This document shows, one piece after another, positions 49,400 to 62,975 of a stretch of DNA of 64,000 nt (position 1 is the stretch's first letter; each line of letters opens with the position of its first letter). Position numbers and translations under genes: made by a program. Where the stretch lies: assembly GCA_033002965.1 (NCBI GenBank), contig JAURVB010014555.1, positions 62,001-126,000 of the forward strand, given 5' to 3'. Source of the DNA: Piper betle (taxonomy: Eukaryota; Streptophyta; Magnoliopsida; Piperales; Piperaceae). The notes below the pieces were generated by a model. It had not been told where the DNA came from, made no database searches, and saw only the letters and a program-made list of their open reading frames with translations.

Positions 49400-50755
49400 G
49401 AGCTTGGAAATTTTTGTCCTTGAAAATGTAATAGGGTTATAAGGAGAAAATTACTCATTTCTACTTCCATATCCTATCTTAGGCATTTCTTCCATTACGC
49501 ATCGGTATACTTGTATGTAGCGCTATATAAGTTAGTTTAAATATCTTCATATTTTCCTATAAAAGTTAATTTTAGAAAAATCAAAAATTATAATTTTCTT
49601 TCCACTTCTACTTTATGATAGTTGATCGCGTGAGTCATTTTGATCACTTTTTTACTACTTCTACCTCCTAAAGCCAAATTGTTTGAGGACATTTCAAAAG
49701 TTGATTCTCTATTGTATTTGAGTAGTCATTTGAAATAACTCTATACATATCTCTATGGTTCATTGGTATCTTTACTTTCCATAAACCCATATTTTGCCAC
49801 ATAACATACTATAATTCATCAATGCATTTTTTTCTCAATTTAAGCATTTTCACTCATATGCATTGCCAAAGTGGGGCATAGTCCCATGACACTGTCATCT
49901 AGATCGCACAAGTTTCTCATACCACCCATAATACCTAGATAACACATGTGATTATAAAGACGTCACATATGTATTCATTGGTTAAGTGTCATGTGCACCT
50001 AGCATGACACATAATTGACACATCTCATACCGGTGTTATGCCACATAGTTCCAAAATGTCCTCTAATTCAATATAAGCTTTTGAATATACTAAAGATATG
50101 TCTCCAAAAATTAATTACCTACATGATACTTCAGGGGTCTGATATTCTTCTAAAGGTTCCCTTTTAATTTGCCCTTTGACTTACAACTTATTCTGGATCT
50201 AGAAGTCGTCACCTCAATTCCCACTAGGGAAATTTTTAATTGTCAACACTTCAAAACATACTCCTCACTATTAATAATAGTATCGACTTTACTTCATCTC
50301 TTTCCTCTTCCTTTTATTACCTTTATTTTATTTTTCAGCAATAAAAAGGTACGGAATTATGCATAATGTATGATATAAAGCATCCTATCAATTTCTTCCA
50401 TTATTTTCTAATTATTTAACCATTATCCAAATTTTCATATCATCTAATGCACATTCTTTTTTAGTGTCTTACAATTTATTTGTTCACCATACCGAAATAA
50501 TTTTTTTCTATGAAGAAATATCTTGAACTACCTAATATCATTGTTACACCAGCGTCCCAACGTGGTATTCTTGACTCTTGGGCTAGTCCAATCTTATCCT
50601 TACCATTCATATCTTTCAAACCATGATCAATCCTTAAGATTTTAGACACCATTGTATCCACATCAACTTAATTGGACCCTCCTCTAGTCCCTACACCCTT
50701 AGGAAGTTGTCAAAAGTAATCTTTGAATATTAACTTATATTGTTGACATACACCT
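49400..50755. other. Intergenic, no gene seen
   Basis: AT-rich sequence between the foldback element and the first solo LTR. The frames at 50169-50366 and 50476-50661 match nothing known. Confidence 0.5.
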
Positions 50756-52214
50756 TGTAACACCCTGATTTCGGTTCACCTAAGAACTAGATCAAAAATA
50801 TTACGATCGAGTCAAGTCATGTTTAAAGTTGTCGATAGCTACGACTTGAACGATGAAATAAATCGAAACAACCCTCTTGGTGTCATGAGAATGGAAGATA
50901 TTATTAAATAAGCATTAAAACACATCAAATATAAGTAAAAGTAAGAAAAGAAAAAAATGCGCTGAGCTCAAATATGTGTAGTGTTTATCTGTCCTCTCAC
51001 TAAAGTTGACGTAGGATTTGCAAGACTTACATATATTATATGATATTACATGAAAACCGTCAGCAACGAATGTTATTAGTCCAAAAAATAACTAATAAAA
51101 ACTGGTAAATGGGAATTCCATTACCCACGAAAACTTATAAAACTTCAAGATTGCCCCACACTGGGTGGTAAGCAAACATACTTAAGCAAGTGTTGGCTCG
51201 CATGTGCGGCTCATAATCATATCCATACATACTAATGTTTATGCCCTCACATCTTCCATATCACCTGCCACAGTACTTGAGTAGCAAAAGGAACAGTTAA
51301 GTTAGTGCCATAAATTTCAGAAATGTGTTGTATTACACAGTACCATCATACACTGCACTACCTCAGGGTTTGAAAGAGTACTAGTACGGCCCATACATAT
51401 CTCTATACCACTCATGTTCATATTCGTGAAATTTATAAAAATGTGCATACTTATATAATAGGCTTACGGAAGAAGCTTCTATCATACATTTCTAGAGCTT
51501 CAGTTTGAAAACCAACTAGGGATCTCATCTTTGTAGTTTTATTAAACATGCATAGAAAATACAGCTAAATGGCCTCAACATCGGAAGGATGTAATAAAAG
51601 GTCGCCAATGCTGTCCAACATATAAAACACGATTAAACTCACTACGCAAGGAGTCAAGCAGAGAGGGAGAGTCCTACAGACCTGTGGTCCAAGCTCTAAG
51701 CGTATCTGCATATCTATGGAGAGCTCGGACTCCGAAACCTACATCTGAACCCACTACTAAGTAAAATATTAACATCTTTATATGACACATGCTTGTGGTG
51801 TGTGCTTATATCATCCATACAGCCTAATAAAGAAAACGATGCTAACAAGCCTACAAGTAAACACCTGGCATGCAAATCGAGGCATAATAATAATAAATAA
51901 TAAATAAATGAATAAACAAAGAAAATGTACTCATAGATAATTAGATAAATAATAAATACCTAAATATGAACAATATTCTAATCATAAAATAATAATATAA
52001 TTATACGATATACATATACAGGTAAATACGAGTAAATATCAACATATACTCATGTTAGTAAACATATAAATAAATAAATATAATAATTTAATAAATAAAT
52101 AAATAAATAATTAATAATCATTAATCGTGAATATTAATAATACCATAGTTATATAATACAAGAATACATAATTAAATACAAATAAATAATAACATGCACA
52201 TAACAAACAAACAA

Positions 52215-52253
<39 letters not shown>

Positions 52254-53784
52254 AATAAACATATTAAGACTAGTATTCATAAGTAAATATAATGTTAATA
52301 ATAACAAATAATCATGTATACATTCATCATATTTGATAAACATAAAAATAAAAATAAATAAATAATAATGAATGAATAATATAAAATAAATAAATGAAAA
52401 ATCATCATAACATCCAATAAAGGTAAATCATGTGAATATGCATCACAACTAACATAGAGGTTTTATCGAATTACCAAAAACGATGTAAGAACGGATGAAA
52501 ACGGTTCAAAAATGAACTGAACATGACCGAACCGAGTTGAACCAGACCAAACTGAAAGGGTTAAACCAACCCAGTTTGGGTTAAATAAACTGCTGGGTTG
52601 ACTTGGTAGACAAGAACACAGACATGAATAGGCGGATGCAAGCATGACCAGGCTGGAAATAGGCTGAACGGGCAGTGGTGCCTGTCACTGGTCAGGATTG
52701 GAAGGTATCATCAAGGCGGAGGCGGTGGTGGTGACGACGGACGGATTCCGGCCACTGGCTGGCTAGAAAATAGCAAGCAAGGGGTCGAATCACTGACGGG
52801 TGCGGCAACGCTGTCCGTGGCGATCGCGGCCACGACGGTCATCGTGGGTTGTCTCAAAATGAAAATCTCAGCGATTAGAAGCTGTGGGGGTGGTCAGATT
52901 AGCCGGTTGTGGCTCGCTGGCGCCAAAAATGGCCCGAAAGGGTGGCGGCGATGACAAAAAATGACACTAAAACTACCGTTGCCGGCGGCTACTGTGGCGG
53001 CTCCGATGGCGATGGTGGGTACGGACTAGTAGTCTGGTCGCGAGATGGTCACAACCATACCAATGGTGTGGTTCGAGGAGGGCCTGGGTGTCACTGGTGG
53101 TGAGCCAAAGTGGTAGCAGTGTCGAGGTGAAAATCTAGTAAAATCGTGGGGGAGTCACTGAAAATCAAAAGGTGAAGATAAAGTTGAGTGGATGGCTCAG
53201 ATCTTGCCACATGGCACGATCTTGATGTCTCAGACAACTCGTGGCCTAGTGGGACCCACCAATGGGTATATGCAATATACATATGGACGAAAAGCTTGGA
53301 TCAAGACCATCAAAAGTCGAAATTGACTCGAGTCCTAAAAATGACTCTATAGACGGGAATCAAGGCAAGAAGGGTAAATGGGTCTCAAAATTGCAAACTT
53401 AATCGAGCTGGGCCCACAGGGCCACAAACAAGTGATCCGAAATCCCTAAGATGCATGTAAATGAGATACCCTGAAAATTTCAAACGGATGCTAAACACTA
53501 CAACGGCCTAGATTTAGGCCTAAAATCCTGGCTAACTCATAAAAATCATATATATACCTCGTGTATATATTGTTAACTTATGCTCTACTTATATCATATA
53601 TGAAAATATCATATACATGTCATGTATACTCAACCTCCATAACATACTCATATGGCCATCTGGGCCTCATACTCATATTCTTAAAATTATTCTGGCTTGA
53701 GTTCACTCGAACTGATTCGAGACTGCCCGAACTGGACAAAACTAAAATTGGGTAAAACCCGAACCCAAAAAATGGGGTTTTACA
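50756..53784. mobile_element. Solo LTR copy 1, 3029 bp, with 5-bp TSD CACCT
   Basis: It starts TGTAACACC and ends GGTTTTACA, and is flanked by CACCT on both sides (50751-50755 and 53785-53789). Its whole length aligns with 57386-60504. There is no internal domain, PBS or polypurine tract next to it, so it is a solo LTR. It holds an AT microsatellite at 52219-52249 and a GC-richer patch at 52660-53110, where several short frames are by-products. The family is likely Ty3/gypsy by its size and termini, but no protein is left to prove it. Reading strand not fixed. Confidence 0.9.
52219..52249. repeat. (AT)n microsatellite in solo LTR 1
   Basis: About fifteen AT units, at the same relative place as 58836-58868 in solo LTR 2, so the tract is ancestral to the LTR family. 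Confidence 0.9.
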
Positions 53785-53789
53785 CACCT

Positions 53790-54795
53790 ACAACCTATTT
53801 TGTACACACCTATAAATATTTACCATCTAAAACAATGGAAATTAATACCAATGGTGTGACTCTGAGTTCCCTCTAGTTGATGAAATTGTAGATCAATTTT
53901 TTTGACGGGCAACTGGAACCATCCATTCGTTAAACAGGAACCTAACTGTGTACATGTAACAACGTAGAGATGCCATGTTATAAAAAAACCCAACTAGATA
54001 TTTGAATATTATGTATAAAAATTTAAGTTTCTTTAACATTTTTTTCAAAGCATAAGCTAATTTTTCATGACTTAGTAGGAAGATATGTGGCTCAAACTGT
54101 CGATGTGTACTTTTATGTATCTTATATGGGCCCATTTATTATGTGAGATAGGCCCATGAGAGTGATAACTATAGGTGAATAATTAATTATGTGAAAAGAG
54201 GCCCATGAGAGAGTGAGCTTGGTTGGACATCAAGTGATTATCTTATTTGTCATGTTAGGCCCAATAATATTTTTTTCAAAGCTAGACCAATACTTACAGT
54301 AAAGTGGTATTTAGGACCCCCTTCTCTTTACTAATTGAAAATTGTGAAGTTCAATCCTAGTTAAATGTAGATTAATGCAACAACAAGTAACTTATAAAAT
54401 GCAAGCTAAGGCAGATTTTTTATGACAAAAATTACCTCATGTAATTGGTATTTTATTTTTGGCATATTGTATGTCTAATGTATTGGGTGATTTGTATGCC
54501 CATTAATAGATGAATTCCTCCCTAAGAAGTAGAGAATGTTGGTTGGTTCTTGTTCTGACTTGTGTTTTGATATGTTTTTGTGTTTTGATATGGTACATCA
54601 AACTACATATATGACGGGAAAAGACATCAAACTTCCTTTAAAGACTTCTTATAGGTGTAAATCACCACAATTTATAGAGTTTAATTGTTTATTACAGTTG
54701 TATCCTCTAAACTCTATAATTAGTGATGATTTACACCAATTATAAGGATGCTATAGGGAGTTTGTTGTAGCAAATGCTATAACAAATCTTTCCCC
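53790..54795. other. Intergenic with a MITE-like hairpin at 54645-54747
   Basis: 54645-54683 and 54708-54747 pair as imperfect inverted arms of about 39 bp (CTTATA, GGTGTAAATCA.CAC, ATTTATAGAGTTTA and their complements), with a 24-bp loop. No coding was seen elsewhere. Confidence 0.6.
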
Positions 54796-56018
54796 ATATA
54801 TGACTTGGATATACTACTACATGTTCACAAACCAGATTTATTCCATAAATCAGATTTGAGGTGTTATTGTAGGCACTTCATATTTCTTTCTAGTTTTTCC
54901 ATCGACCACTTTTTTCCTCTAGACTCCATTTCGTTCCATTTTAAGGTTTTGTTTGGTTAACATAAAAAATTTATAAAATTTATATATATTATTTAATGCC
55001 AAAAGTATTAATTGATCTTTTATTAAAATTGTTATCGACTTTTAGAGTGTTTTATGATAAAGTGCAAGTATGACTTTACTTACATCTCATATTTGCATCA
55101 TAACTAACTCTTTATTAATTATAATTAAATAAATTTCATATATTTTATATATTTTTCTTTTTCATGTCAACCAGAGGAAGTCAATTGTTTCTTCTTAACG
55201 AGAAATACCTATCTTTAGAAAATTTATTTCTTCTCTGCCGAAAAATACCGTTGTTTTCTCTCTATTAATCTTCTCCCGATCATATAAAATCTAATAAGAG
55301 ATGAGTGGCAATTTTGTAAAAAACCATGTGGCAACCAAAACAGGCTTGATTAGTATTGTATAATTTCATTTACATTTTACTATTTGATATCTATATATCA
55401 AATATATGACTTGGATATAGTACTACATGTTCACAAACCAGATCTATTCCATGAATCAGATTTGAGATGTTATCGTCGGCACTTTATATTTCTTTCTAGT
55501 TTTTACATCGACCATTTTTTCTTGTTAAACACAATTTCGTTCCATTTTAAGGCTTTTAACGTTAACATGAAAAAAATGAAAAATTTATAAAATTTGTGTA
55601 TAATAATTAATGCCAAAAGTACTAATTGATCCGCTATTAAAATTTTTGTTTACTTTTAGAGTGTTTTATGATAAAATACAAATATGACTTCACTTACATC
55701 TTATATTTACATCATAACTAACTTTTTAGAAATTATAATTAAATAAATTTTATATATTTTACATTTTTTTCTTTTTGATGTCAACTAGAGGAAGCCAATT
55801 GTTTCTTCGTAACGAGAGATACCTAAAATTTTTGTAGAAAATCTATTTCTTCTCTACGAAAAATGCTGATGTTTCCACTCTATTAATCTTCTCCCCATCG
55901 TACAAAATCTGATGAGAGATACGAGACAATTTTGTAAAAGGCCATGTGGTGACAAAAAAGGGCTTGATTGTATTGTATAATTTCATTTGCATTTTACTAT
56001 GTGATATCCATATATCAA
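54796..56018. repeat. Two-copy tandem duplication, units of 606 and 617 bp
   Basis: Unit 1 (54796-55401) and unit 2 (55402-56018) both open with ATATATGACTTGGATATA and run in parallel to TGATATC.ATATATCAA; a third ATATATG follows at 56019. The copies differ by scattered substitutions and small indels. The sequence resembles no known gene. Confidence 0.9.
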
Positions 56019-57297
56019 ATATATGGGGGTACAAGTGACGTAATTACGGTGCAGACAAAGATATTTACTATTATTATTTATCAATTTCTCAATTATCAAT
56101 TGTTGACGTACTAATTATTACTTTTCTGTCATATGTTACTATCGAGTTTTGACTAATAGTAAACAATTAACAATTGGCAATTTTCTATTTTAACCACAAA
56201 AGTTTTTTAATAGCACAAATCCATATCAATATCATAAATTTGGTCATTTAGAGGATATATTTATGTTAACCACTTTTTAAAAAGGTATAATAATATAAAA
56301 TTTTAATGTAATTGATTATAAATTTTCAATTTTCATATGAAATAAAAAATATTTTTTAAATATTTGAGAATTTTTAAATAATAATTTTAAATTTAATTTC
56401 TATTTACATCCTTATCTTTACATATATGTAGCATAATTTGGAAAGTGATTTTCATTATAATTAATTTTAGACCAATAACAACATTTACTAATAAGAGAAA
56501 AATGCAATACTCGACTTTGATCAAAAGTAAGAAATTTAACTAATCAAAATTTAAAAAAATATATGATTTATCTTCTCATTTAATTAAGATCTATCTTTAC
56601 AAAAAAATCAATCATAATTTACATTGAAGATATTATGTTATTATATAGTCTATTTTATTCTTAAAACTGAAATTTTATATATACAATTAAAGTTTATATA
56701 TAGTCTAATAAGGTCCCCTGAGTGTACTCCTTCCGTCTTATTTTTTGATGAGCTGGACCCCACTGTATCTAGCATGACAGGTTTTGCTATTGAAACCAAC
56801 GACTTTAGACCATTCTATGATTAGCTCATTTATTGTAAAAATAATAATCTTATATAGAATGACTGCACAAATATTTGATGATGGTTCTTTGTGTACTTTA
56901 TTTCATATATATATATATATATAATTCACTAAAAAAATTAAATTATAAGTGTAATTCATATAAATTATATAAAGCGTAACTCACATCAATTTTTTCCATT
57001 ATTGTAACTATTATATATTTGATACATCAAACTATATAATTGCAACGTTCTATATGCTAATGTTATGTTATGCTATGTTGTAAATTGTATACTATATTTC
57101 TGATTTTCTTGCTGGGCGATTAAATTTCATTTTTGGAGGTGCGTCGGCAATGAAAGGATTGGTGGCATTGCTGTAGAATATAAATAAGCAATTGCAAAGG
57201 GAAGTATTTTGTCCCATACCTATTTTGAACTATGGCTTAGTGAGTTTCTACCAACCTCGAATATTTTGGAGCAGGACTTGGAGATGTTTGCGTGCTG
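56019..57297. other. Intergenic, no gene seen
   Basis: AT-rich. 56490-56620 is an inverted relative of the repeat at 39860-40080. A less AT-rich stretch at 57100-57290 leads into the hairpin; I could not recognise a protein in it. Confidence 0.45.
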
Positions 57298-57385
57298 CAG
57301 ACGCTCATGGAGACGCTCATGGGCCTAACCATTGATGATCTCCATCATCAATGGTTAGGCTTAAGAGCGTCTCCATGGGCGTCTG
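57298..57385. repeat. Near-perfect hairpin, 42-bp arms, 4-nt loop
   Basis: Arm 57298-57339 pairs with 57344-57385; the inner part (CCTAACCATTGATGAT and its complement around CTCC) is perfect, and the outer part has one mismatch and a few G-U pairs. Each arm contains GACGCTC or GACGCCC next to CATGGAGACGCTC. The foot runs into the target-site duplication of solo LTR 2, so the LTR landed at the base of this structure. It could be a tiny foldback element or a young miRNA-type precursor. Confidence 0.85.
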
Positions 57386-58831
57386 TGTAACACCCCGAAT
57401 TCGGTTCATATAAGAACTGAATCAGAAATGTTACGATCGAGTTGAGTTATGTTAAAAGTTGTCGGTCAGTATAACTCGATTGATGAAATAGATTGAAACA
57501 ACATTTTTAGTGTCATGAGAATGGAAGACATTGTTAAATATGCATCAAACACATCAAATATAAATAAAAATAATAAAGTAAATAACCGCCTTGAGCTAAA
57601 GTGTGTGTAACATTTATCTGTCCTCCTATCAAAGTCGACTCAGGATTTGCAAAACCTACATATATTATATTAAAAACATCAGTAACGAATATTATTGGTC
57701 CGAAAAATAGCTAATACAATCTGAGCAAATGAGTATTCTATTACTCACGGAAACTTATGAAACTTTAAGATTGCCTCACATTAAGCGGTAAGCAAACATA
57801 CTTAAGCAAGTGCCGGCTCGCATGCATGGCTCATAATCATATTATATATACAATGCTTACACCATCACACCTTCCATATCACTCGCTATGGTACTCAAGT
57901 GGCAAAATGAACAGTTAAGTTAGTTCCACATATTCCAAAAATGGGTTGCATTTCGCAGTACCCTCATACACTGCACTACCTCTTTTGAAGGAGTACTTAT
58001 GCGATTCATACATATTTTTATACCGCTCACTCTCTTATTCGTGAAATCCATAAAAAATATGTGTATTAATATAATAGGCTTAGGAAAGACGTCCATATCA
58101 TATATTTCTGAAGCTTAAGTTTGAAAACCAATAAGAGATCTCATCCTTGTAGTTTTATTAAACATGCGTAAAAAACACAGCTAAATGGCCCGTCATCGGA
58201 GGGATCTGATATAATTCCACCGATGCCGTCATACGTATAAAACACGATCAAATTCTACACGCAAGGAGTCAAGCAGAGAGATAGAGAGTCCACAAACTTG
58301 TGGTCCAAGCTCCAAGCGTATTTGCACATCTACGGCGAGTTAGGACTCCGAAGCCTACATCAGAAACTACTACTAAGTAAAATAATAATGTCTCTATATG
58401 ATGCATACTCATGGTGTGTACTCATATTATCAATACATTCTAATAAAAAAAAGACTACACTAAATAAATATACCTCTAAACACAAACATGTAAATCGAGA
58501 CATAATAAAGAAAATAACTAATAACAAATAATAAATAAATACAATCATGATTAAATAGATAGATAATAAATACATAAAAACAATCAACACTCTAATCATA
58601 AAACAATAATATCATATACTATATATGTAAATCGCTAAACACGAGTAAATATTATATATACTCGTGTTAGTATTCATATAAACAATTAAATAAATAAATA
58701 TATAATCATTCTATAAATAAATAAATAAAAATTATTTAATTTTAATTAAGCCTGAATAATAATAATATCATAGTCATCATTACATAATATGTAATTAAAT
58801 ATAATTAAATAATAACATACACGTACGAACA

Positions 58832-58878
<47 letters not shown>

Positions 58879-60504
58879 TAGACACACACACAATTTAGTA
58901 ATCATAATAAGACTAATATTCATAAGTAAATATAATATTAAAAATATCAAACAATTATGTAAACATTCATTATATATGATACACATATAAATAAAAATAA
59001 ATAAATAATAATGAACAAATAACTAAATAAATAATAATCATAACATCCAATCATGCTAAATCATGTGAATATATATCTAAATTAATATTGGGGTTCTCAA
59101 ATTACCAAAAACGGTGCAAGAACGGATGAAAACGGGTTGAATCAGACCGAACTAAGTTGAACCAAACTGAACCAAGCTGAACCAAACCAAACCGAAAGTA
59201 CTGAACCAACCCAATTTGGGTTAACCAGAAAATAGGTTGGGTTGGCTAGGCTGATGGACATGGACATGAGTTGGCAGACTCGACATGACTAGGCAAACGC
59301 GGTCACAGACAGTAGAACTCGATGCCAGTAAACGGATTGGGCGGAGGGATAGTGGTGCCTGTCGCCAGAGAAGGTCGATGGTGGTGCGACTGTGGTCGCC
59401 ACCAGTCAGGATCGGTAGGGGGCATCAAGGCAGAGTTGGTGGTGGTGATGATCGGCGGAGCCCGGCCATGGGCTAGCCAAAAATAGCAAGAAAAGGGGGC
59501 CAATAGCTGTCGGGTGCGACGACATAGCCAACGGCAATCGCGGCTATGGCAATGGATGGTGTCGGTCCCAAACCATAGATCTCAGTGAGGGGAAGCCGTT
59601 GGGTGGTTGGACTGGCCAGTGGTGGCTTTTCAGGGATGGAAAATGACCCAAACAGTGGGAGCGGCAGCGTTGACCGACTCCAAAACTCCTTCACCGGCGG
59701 CGACTATGGCTGCGTTGGTGGTTGTGAGTGGTATAACCGGAAAGCTGGCCACGAGGAGGTCATAGGGGTGCCGGTCCGGTGGCAGGGGTGAGGCAGAGAC
59801 TCGCTAACGGCGAACCAAAATGGTGGTGGCACTAAAGGGTGTTGTAAATTTTGAAATCATGAAAGATCGTGGAAGATCTGAGAAGATAATATGGTGAAGC
59901 CAGGGTTGATGTGGATGGCTCAGATCTTGCCACATGGCACGATTTGAACATCCGATAACTCATGGTCTAGTGGGACCCACCTATGGGTATATGCAAATAC
60001 ATATGGACAGAAAGCTCGGATCGAGACCGTCTAAAGTCAAAACTAACTTGAATTATAAAATTAACACTATAGGCGAGAATCGAGGCAAGAAGGTTAAATG
60101 GGCCTCGAACCTTGAACTAAATCAACTGGGCCCACAAGGGCACAATCAAATGATCTAAATTTTTTATGCCACATGCAAATAAAATACCTCAATAAAAAAT
60201 CTCAAACGGATGCTAAACATTGCAATGGCCTAGATATAAGCCTAAAATCCTGGCTAACTCATAAAAATCATAATAATATCTCATGTATACACTAATAACT
60301 CACACTCTAATGTATCATAACCGAAACTATCATATGCATGTCAGGCATACTCAGCCTCTATAATATGCTCACATAGCCATCTAGGCCTCATACTCATATT
60401 CTTAAAATTAGTCTGACTTGAGCTCACTCGAACCAACTCGATACTAACCTAAATAGGGTAAAACTAAAATCGGGTAAACCCTAACCCAAAAATAGGATTT
60501 TACA
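57386..60504. mobile_element. Solo LTR copy 2, 3119 bp, with 5-bp TSD
   Basis: It starts TGTAACACC and ends TTTTACA. The left flank is GTCTG (57381-57385); the right flank is GTTTG (60505-60509), but the duplicated copy of that junction further right still reads GTCTG, so the target-site duplication was perfect before a later C-to-T change. It aligns end to end with copy 1, with the AT microsatellite at the matching place (58836-58868). Confidence 0.88.
58836..58868. repeat. (AT)n microsatellite in solo LTR 2
   Basis: About sixteen AT/TA units followed by CACA and GACACACACA tracts; partner of the tract in solo LTR 1. Confidence 0.9.
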
Positions 60505-61849
60505 GTTTGTAGGCGTTTCCAAAATTTTTTCAATATTTTGTGTCTCAATATGAGTTTTGTTTTTCAGTTGGTGTCATTTACTTGGCCTAATTTTGAGAAA
60601 ATTAAAATGTATGTATGCATTTATCAATTGATTAAGTTACTATTGATCTGATATGTGTATGTACGTATTTATCAAGAGATTAAGTTACTATTGAATTGAT
60701 ATGTTTGAATTCACTAAGACAACATATATCCAAGTCCCATTAAAGACATTCAACAACTCTGTTATACAATATATACATCAAAGCCGGTGGTCATGAGTGG
60801 TATAACTGGAAAGCCGATTGTGAGCCGGTCATAGGGGTGCCGGTCCGGTGGCGGGGGGGCGAGGCAGAGACTCGTCGATAGCGAGCCAAAATGGTAGCGG
60901 CACTAAAGGGTGTTGTAAATTTTGAAATCGTGAAAGATCTACAAAGATAATATGGTGAAGCAAGAGCTGATGTAGATGGCTTAGATCTTGCCATGTGGCA
61001 CGATCTAAACGTCTGACAACTCATGGTCTAGTAGGACCTACCTATGGGTATATGTAAATACATATGGACAGAAAGTTTGGATCGAGACCGTCCAAAGTCA
61101 AAATTGCCTCGAGTTATAAAATTAACTCTATAGGTGGGAACCGAGGCAAGAAGGTTAAATGAGCCTTGAACCTAAAACTAAATCAACTAGGCCTACAGGG
61201 GCACAATCAAATGATCTAAAATTCCTATGCTACATACAAATGAAATACCTCAAAAAAAATCCCAAACGCATGCTAAACGCTACAATGGCCTAGATCTAGG
61301 CCTAAAATCCTGGCTAACTCATAAAAATCACGTGTATACCTCATGTATACACTAATAAATCACACTCTAATGTATCATAACCAAAACTATCATATGTATG
61401 TTGGACATACTCAGCCTCCATAACATGCTCACATGGCCATCTAGGCCTCATACTCATATTCTTAGAATTAGTCTGGCTCGAGCTCACTCAAATGACGTGA
61501 TATTGACCTGAATAGGGTAAAACTAAAATTGTGTAAAACCCTAGCTCAAAAATAAGATTTTACGGTCTGTAGGCGTTTCCAAAAAATTTTCAATATTTTG
61601 TGTCTCAATATGAGTTTTGTTTTTTAGTTGGTGTCATTTACTTGGCCTAATTTTGAGAAAATTAAAATGTAAGTACGTATTTATCAATTGATTAAGTTAT
61701 TATTGATCTGATATGTGTATGTACGTATTTATCAAGTGATTAAGTTACTATTGAATTGATATGTCTGAATTCACTAAGACTACATATATTCAAGTCCCAT
61801 TAAAGACATTCAACAACTCTATTATACAATATATACATCAAAGATTCCA
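59716..61849. repeat. Tandem segmental duplication of LTR end plus flank, about 1.07 kb x 2
   Basis: Unit 1 (about 59716-60783) holds the last 790 bp of solo LTR 2 and 279 bp of flanking DNA. Unit 2 (about 60784-61849) repeats both in the same order. The shared flank includes TAGGCGTTTCCAAAA, TTTTCAATATTTTGTGTCTC, GTTGGTGTCATTTACTTGGC and AACAACTCT.TTATACAAT. The copies differ at scattered sites, so the event is not recent. The third 'LTR' is therefore not an independent insertion. Confidence 0.9.
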
Positions 61850-62975
61850 ATGTTAAATTCAATTTTGGGGAATATGGGAAGGTTTCGGCAAACATATCTT
61901 GTAATGGTAGTCAACTGATAACAAAGTCAACTGATAATGTGATTGTGATAACAATAAGTCAGTCACAGGTTTGGTGGGGCAAGAGTTGTTACAAGGAGAG
62001 AAGATTAGACGTGGGGGGAAGAAAAGAGGAGGCACGACAAGTTGATGATCTTTCGAAATGGGAAATTTTTTTTGTTGAAAATATTAATTCCATTTGATGT
62101 TATTCTTTTAGAAATTTGCATTTTTATAGACATAGGCTCACATTGGGCAAGTGTTTCCTCTATCTAAGGAGCTACAGGTAAGCATAGGATCGGATCAGAT
62201 CGGTTAGGTTCAGATATCGAAGTGCATGATGCGTTGACTCTCATTTTCTTATTGTTGAGAAATTTGTATAAAAAATTAGATTATGGACTTTATATTAAGT
62301 TTCTTTTTACAATATTTAACTAGAGAAATGGGGCTTGAATTATAAAATATGAAATTTTAATTAATGAATATTGTATTTTATGTCATGTATAAACTAATAA
62401 AAAATAAGAAAATAAAATGACATAATAAAATAAAATTTATTGCAAAAAAATTTTCCATTAAAGAGGGCATACATTGAAAATTAATATAAATTTAACTAAT
62501 TTAAACTCGATTCAAATTGAACACCATGAGGTCCTTCAAAGGAGGTAGGCATCACTCTTTTTCCCCACTTCACACCTTGGAATACACTATTCTTATATAA
62601 AGAAATTCATTTGGGGGGAAGAAAAATTCTTTTAAATATGCTTTGAGAAAGAGATCCATCGAGATAGATCTTCAAATCCCTCCTCGCCCATAATTTATCA
62701 AAAAACCCTTATTTATTGTAGGTAGGAAAATCACGATTAAGATAGCAGATGCATATTTATAGAATTTAGATCCTTCGTTGAAATTGAATACTCTTATTAT
62801 TTATTGTTAAGAAAAATAAAATAAGTTAAAATTTTGAATTAAGAAAATCTCGTCCGAGGATCACCATTAGGCTTTACACGTCCGATTATTCATTTTTTAT
62901 TGCATCTTAGGGTACTTCATTGTTCCTTAAAAATAATTTTTTAATAAAAAAAGACGAATTTTTAGCAAACACCAC
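61850..62975. other. Intergenic; probable upstream region of the gene at the right edge
   Basis: No coding was seen. Sequence is AT-rich except for short patches near 61960-62040. It precedes the GC-rich candidate leader exon. Confidence 0.4.

Noticed and set aside
60784..61568. A third, truncated solo LTR
   Set aside because: It is explained by the tandem duplication of the end of solo LTR 2 together with 279 bp of flank.
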